Assembly (NCBI GenBank): GCA_003024985.2
Contig: PXIH01S0004732.1
Length of the DNA: 12,122 nt
Strand: one strand, 5' to 3'
From: Euperipatoides rowelli
Taxonomy: Eukaryota > Onychophora > Udeonychophora > Euonychophora > Peripatopsidae
The stretch's first letter is position 1. Each line of letters opens with the position of its first letter. The translations under genes and the position numbers were made by a program. The notes below the pieces were generated by a model. That model did no database searches and was not told the DNA's origin. It worked only from the letters and a program-made list of their open reading frames with translations. Below are positions 8,331 to 12,122 of the stretch, in pieces.

Positions 8331-9327
8331 TATATGATACCATTACACATTTAAATATTCATAGTTCTCCTGGGCCAGCCATGGTGACTGCACATTTTCA
8401 AACTGTTTTCTCATATATTCATCCCAGCTTTGGTTCCTCTGTTTAATTCATGGTTGACGGGGCCTCTTGTATGCACAGATCTTATTCATTCATACATTGT
8501 TCGTCACAGAAAAAAGACAGCACTTCAGGAGAAGCATCTTTTATTGAATCCTACAAGGCCCATTAATATACAAAATTTGGAAACCTGTATCTATGCTAGA
8601 ATTCTCAATCAGAAACTAAATGATCTCTTGGGAGATCTGCTGTCTCCTTATCACTTTGTATTGGCTGGTCGGTCTATCCTTACACCCATTTCTATGTTGC
8701 AGCAAGTTATTTCCCAGGCAAAATTATCCAATGATGATGAAGTAGTTGTAATCTTCATCGACATGCATAAGACCTTTGACTTTGTTAGGCATCGGTACCT
8801 TGTGAATTCTTTAATTGGCCTTTCTGGCCACTCTAGTCTTACCAGGGGCCTCGTCAACTATGTAATTAACAAATATATGTCAATCAAGCATAAGATCAAA
8901 CTGTTTTACAAATTCTCTGTGAGAAGTGGGATTACCCAGGGATCCCCCTTGAGCACCAACCATTTTGCTATTTATATTCATCGTCTTTTGTGCAATCTGA
9001 ATGGTTTAAACTGTGGTTATTTTTCCCTCCTTGAATGTTAGGGTATCAGCTGTATCTTTTGTTGATGATATCACTCTTTTAATATATGGTCATCAAAATA
9101 TGCCTGTTGTTATGCAGGTTATAAGAGATTTTGCAGACCTTACCGGTTCTGCTATCAACGAATCTAAGACTTCCATTTGGTACCCGGCATTAAATGAGTT
9201 TGATCCGGTCGGGGGAGGTGGTACTCCGGGGGATTTCCTGGGAATCCCCTTTCCTTTTTTGGGTATTGTAGCTCTAAATGTGGTACAGGAGAAGGTGATT
9301 TCTTACTTCAATTATGTGAAGATTTAG
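8318..9327 (+). pseudogene. LINE ORF2, reverse transcriptase domain, frameshifted
   Basis: The RT copies the element RNA at the nicked target. It starts in one frame (about 8318-8446) with YIYDTITHLNIHSSPGPAMV; the usual Asp of the SPGPDG block is Ala-Met here. A frameshift near 8431-8446 leads to the main frame (to 9041): RPINIQNLETCIYARILNQKL, FVLAGRSI, the motif A box VVVIFIDMHKTFDFVRHRYL with its catalytic Asp, and the motif B box SGITQGSPLS. Another shift near 9030-9040 leads to the motif C box SAVSFVDDITLLIYG, with both catalytic Asp residues in an FVDD variant of YADD. Then come SGSAINESKTSIWY (motif D region) and FLGIPFPFLG. A TAG at 9325-9327 interrupts the thumb region. Catalytic residues survive, but the frame breaks make it non-functional as assembled. 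Confidence 0.85.
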
Positions 9328-10444
9328 TTGGCAGGCAAGTACTTGTCCTTGGCTACTGAGGTGAAAATTATTAATGTGTACCTTTTTTGTAAGTGTATTA
9401 TTATGTAACTAATTTTGTTTTTACTAAGAGCTTCATATCTTGTCTGTATTCTAGTGTTCAAAGGCTGTTATGGAACACTAAGTTAGTGCCAGTCTCCAGG
9501 TTCCGTTTAACAAAATCCTTAAGAAATGGGGGACTAGGTTTGCATGACTTGGCAGTTTTGATGGAAACCATCAAGAGCAATTGAGGGGCTCAGTAAAATA
9601 AGAGTGTATGCCACTGTAAAGCTGAAAAAAGTTATGTGTAGTTTTAGTCTAGCATTGCCATTGGGATAGTTCACAAAATTTTAAAATGGCATAGGCTAAA
9701 ATTGGCTTATGCCAACAGAACAAAACTTTCATATTTTATTCACTTATTTTACTGAGCCCCTCAATTGTTTTGTAAAGTTTTTAAAGCTGGTCCAGGCTCC
9801 TGTTGTAGAGCCTACTGATAGGCCTCCTCCTGTTTTTCTGGAGTCCATAGTCTTGAAGATGTCAGAGTGGCCTATCAAAATACTATTGGCATATTCAATT
9901 TTGTCCATCCCAATAAATATAAAATAATTATAAGGCATATCAGGCCTTGGTTCTAGCAGATTATATGCCCTTTTGGGATTTAAATCATCTTTATCCTATC
10001 TACAAAAAATTTTGGTCTTTGGGCATAGCCCCAAATTTATACGACTTCGCTTTTCTAATATTGTCCAATTCGATATATAATAGGAACACTTTGATAGCAA
10101 GATATGGGTTCCAGATTACTCCTCTTTGTCCCTTTTGTACCATGGACAAATCTTTATTGCATTTATTGTTCTTTGTGTTCACTTTGATGACTTGAGGAGT
10201 AAGCTTTCCAATTTTTTTTTATTTTAATTTTTTTAATAGCAATATTTATACCACCTTGGTCGCTGGTTTACAGGAGAAATTGGAAATTCCTGTTATTTTT
10301 CTTGTTTACTTTACGATCTGGAAGATTCATAATCAGAGCGTCTTCCAGGATGCTAGGTTGAGGCCATGGCAGTACTTTCAGGTACAGATGGCTTTGGTGG
10401 TCACTGGAATTTCAGTGTGCTTCCTCCTCAGATCTTCAATTTGA
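9328..10444 (+). pseudogene. LINE ORF2, C-terminal region (thumb to Cys/His end), interrupted by a MITE
   Basis: After the TAG the same frame continues LAGKYLSLATEVKIINVYLF (to about 9390), then shifts to 9393-9584: VQRLLWNTKLVPVSRFRLTK and NGGLGLHDLAVL, the conserved GGLGL phrase after the L1/Tx1 RT. The MITE at 9578-9767 interrupts it; beyond the insert the protein resumes as CFVKFLKLVQAPVVEP and ends at TAA 9925-9927. The next frame (about 9947-10195) has WSLGIAPNLYDFAFLILSNS and ITPLCPFCTMDKSLLHLLFF, a C-X2-C-X7-H motif whose expected last Cys (four residues after the His) is Val. The last open piece (about 10256-10444) reads FTIWKIHNQSVFQDARLRPW, like the WK.RN..VF segment at the C-terminus of such proteins. 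ORF2 probably ended near 10444. Confidence 0.7.
9578..9767. mobile_element. MITE-like element nested in LINE ORF2
   Basis: The two ends are perfect 25-bp inverted repeats: 9578-9602 begins CAATTGAGGGGCTCAGTAAA, and 9743-9767 is its exact reverse complement. Each end carries the palindrome CAATTG, so the target duplication lies within these 2-6 bases and the true TIR may start at GAGGGGCTC or TTGAGGGGC. The insert adds 184 bp. Taking it out rejoins ORF2 in frame, from ...ETIKSN to CFVKFLK, which shows insertion into a once-continuous coding sequence. The interior has no ORF and contains a hairpin (9687-9714, TGGCATA...TATGCCA). It looks like a non-autonomous DNA transposon. The superfamily cannot be decided from this copy. 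Confidence 0.85.
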
Positions 10445-10710
10445 AATGGAGAAATTTCTATACCAGGGGGTATTTTGACATATTTTGGGGGGTATTCACT
10501 ATACAGGTGATTCCTCTTTTTTTTTGGTTTGGGCTTTATGACATTGTTGTTTCCTTTTGCGGACCTGTTTGGTTTATGTGTGCCGGCTGGCCCTTTTCTT
10601 CTTTCTACCTTTTTGGCTATGATAAAAAAAAATTTCTGTTGAGTATTTTTGTGTAGCTTACCTTCAAGTTTGTGCTTACAATAAAGTTACTTCTTGGGAC
10701 AAACCCTCAG
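10445..10710 (+). other. LINE 3' UTR
   Basis: T-rich sequence after the last ORF2-like codons, similar in composition to the inter-ORF spacer. An open stretch overlapping it in another frame (to about 10656) is Phe/Trp-rich and is not regarded as a gene. Confidence 0.6.
10680..10685 (+). promoter_or_regulatory. polyadenylation signal AATAAA of the LINE
   Basis: AATAAA lies 25 bases before the first A of the tail, the normal spacing for cleavage and polyadenylation. Confidence 0.8.
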
Positions 10711-10726
10711 AAAAAAAAAAAAAAAA
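10711..10726 (+). repeat. LINE poly(A) tail (16 A)
   Basis: An uninterrupted A16 run follows ACCCTCAG and marks the 3' end of the element. A long uninterrupted A tail suggests a not very ancient insertion, at odds with the many frame breaks in the ORFs. Confidence 0.8.
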
Positions 10727-10730
10727 TGAA
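10724..10730. repeat. possible LINE target-site duplication, right copy
   Basis: AAATGAA overlaps the end of the A tail and matches 655-661. It is short and of low complexity. Confidence 0.35.
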
Positions 10731-10839
10731 ATTTTAAGGTTCATATCTTCAACTACTGTGGCCCTTTGCTCTCTCAAAGTCATAGGAAATTTGATAAAAA
10801 TGTACAGTACCTTGGTTGCTTTCCTCATGTCCCGAGTAC

Positions 10840-10982
10840 TCGCAACAACTTTTGGCCTCCACAGTCGGAGTTTTCAGCATCAAAATGTCATCTACGATAT
10901 GAAGCCGTGTGCACGGTGGACTGAGCTCATCACGACGACCATGGTATAAGTGAAGATAAACGCAGCTCGGAGAAACTTGCAG
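10840..10982 (+). other. CpG-enriched patch ending in a splice-donor match; possible untranslated exon
   Basis: About ten CpG dinucleotides lie within roughly 145 bp, whereas CpG is scarce in most of the surrounding flank. On the + strand it ends CTTGCAG at 10982 followed by GTAGGTGAC, a very good donor match, and CTTTTGGCCTCCACAG at about 10849-10864 could serve as acceptor. All three + frames contain stops, so it would be a 5' UTR exon. On the minus strand one frame stays open (about 10749-11027), with a possible donor CAAG/GTACTG near 10813. Neither reading shows a recognised protein. It may equally be an old repeat. Confidence 0.2.
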
Positions 10983-12122
10983 GTAGGTGACATCAAAACT
11001 ACGAATGAACAAAACAGTCAATATCAAGAATGTAAAATTTGGAAGAAAAAGATTTCAGGTGAATTTTTATTAAATAAAAATAGGTGTGCAGCTTCTTTAA
11101 TTTTGTGTGTGTTCTTTAATTCTCCATTGGCTGGATTATACTTAACTTAAAATCTTGTCATTTCTTCTTTCTCTCAATTTCATTTTTTACTATTAGAGAA
11201 GGAGGATTTAAACTTGGGAATTGGGCTCCCCCTTGCTAGATGGTGTTGATGTTCTGCTACAAGACCCGTGATGACTCTCTTACGCCCCGAACATTTACTT
11301 TTGTATCTGGTAAATTAGCAGGTAGCCATTATTTTCCTCTAATGTATTGGTTAAAACTAAAAAAATGACATGCCGGATTTTTACATGTAAATCAGCTTTC
11401 TTATTAATTTCATATACTATCATAAAAGTTTCTTTACTAAAAAGTTTCATCCATAAGTTTTAAAATAAAATGTGATTAAAGTTTAATTTGGAATATTCAT
11501 TTAATATTTATTTTAATCCAAACAGTTGATGTATAATTTGGAAAAAGTAATGCTGTGTTTATCCTTTATTTATGTTCTATCTTATTCAATTTCTACACAA
11601 GCGTGTTTTACTAGTAATGTGGAAATTGCCTGCAGGCACAAATAGTAGACACAATGTTGACGTCACTATCTGCCATCTTGATAAACCGTTTGGACGAAAT
11701 GAACAAAGTTTATAATAAATAATTAAATAAAAGTTATCTCCTTGAATCTTTAACATTATTCATTATTATTCATCTCAGATTGATGTTAGATTTCACAGTG
11801 AGAAAGCAAGGACATGAACTCATGATAATTTCCTATTAAGAGATCAAGGCCAAGCTACGGTACAGTACTACATTTATTATGTAATACTCAATTCTTGATA
11901 GTCACAGCTATCAACTAACTCTTATCCTCATTATAATGTGTTTAAATTATAATATTATAAGCAAAACATATAATCAAAAAATCAAAGCTTAATTTATTTC
12001 TTAAAGGTCAAATGTAATGTATTTTTTAAATTTTATTTTATTATTGATTTTCAAAGATAATTACTAAAAAAAAATTCCACTGGAAAAAAAAATTTTAAAT
12101 GCATAAAAAAAGTTATTTACAG
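10983..12122. other. AT-rich right flank, no gene seen
   Basis: No convincing coding sequence is present. Open stretches at about 10950-11150 are short and motif-free. A less AT-rich patch (about 11195-11300) and a second TGACGTCA octamer (11658-11665) are the only distinctive items. The last 300 bases are A/T-run DNA. Confidence 0.55.

Larger units (their letters stand above)
6243..10726 (+). mobile_element. non-LTR retrotransposon (L1 superfamily, Tx1-like), 3' part
   Basis: The right block of the LINE comprises the ORF1 tail, inter-ORF spacer, ORF2, 3' UTR and a 16-base A tail (10711-10726). It contains a nested MITE at 9578-9767. The L1/Tx1 assignment rests on several ORF2 sequence cues. 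Near the N-terminus are a GLNS phrase and a KET catalytic motif. Between EN and RT is a long linker. The RT carries SGITQGSPLS and FVDD boxes, followed by NGGLGLHDL. Near the C-terminus is a CPFC...H region. The A tail and possible 7-bp target duplication indicate target-primed insertion. Clade placement is from motif wording only, and a phylogeny of the RT would settle it. Confidence 0.85.

Noticed and set aside
10749-11027. 92-residue minus-strand open frame
   Set aside because: No recognisable domain. It crosses AT-rich sequence at both ends and overlaps the + strand donor candidate. Kept only as an alternative in the CpG-patch entry.
1-12122. CRISPR array, bacterial operon or phage genes
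   Set aside because: No regularly spaced repeats with unique spacers, no runs of adjacent ORFs with ribosome sites and no phage proteins were seen. All recognisable coding remnants belong to the LINE.

Overview
This looks like AT-rich, repeat-laden DNA from an animal nuclear genome, probably an invertebrate, although nothing fixes the species. The grounds are long non-coding stretches, decayed transposons of eukaryotic types, microsatellites, a poly(A)-tailed retroelement and no bacterial gene organisation. No intact host protein-coding gene can be supported. Three single-base Ns (588, 1849, 6147) show that this is a scaffold made of at least four contigs.

The main content is one degenerate non-LTR retrotransposon (LINE) on the + strand, in two blocks: about 662-1848 and 6243-10726. 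It has a T-rich 5' UTR that begins beside a perfect TGACGTCA palindrome, and an ORF1 with a CCHC zinc knuckle (981-1848 continuing at 6148-6399). A T-rich inter-ORF spacer follows (6400-7073). ORF2 encodes an APE-type endonuclease (EN), a linker, a reverse transcriptase (RT) with an FVDD catalytic box and a C-terminal cysteine/histidine region (7074-10444). The element ends with a 3' UTR, an AATAAA signal and a 16-base A tail. Motif order and wording fit the L1 superfamily, most likely the Tx1 clade. Both ORFs are broken by stops and frameshifts.

The LINE is split by 1850-6146. The last 95 bases before that block (1754-1848) are repeated exactly just after it (6148-6242), and each copy abuts an N. 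The simplest reading is a scaffolding artefact: the two LINE contigs overlap by 95 bp and belong together, and the 4.3-kb block was placed between them wrongly or represents another haplotype. ORF1 stays in frame across the overlap.

The 4.3-kb block starts inside a hAT-like transposon end (1850-2037). It also holds an inverted-repeat zone (2127-3159), a dispersed 22-bp repeat in three copies (3601-3879), microsatellites and long AT-rich stretches without genes.

A separate nested insertion lies in LINE ORF2: a MITE-like element (9578-9767) with perfect 25-bp inverted ends. Removing 184 bp restores the reading frame exactly. The right flank (10731-12122) has a small CpG-enriched patch ending in a strong splice-donor match and is otherwise AT-rich and non-coding.
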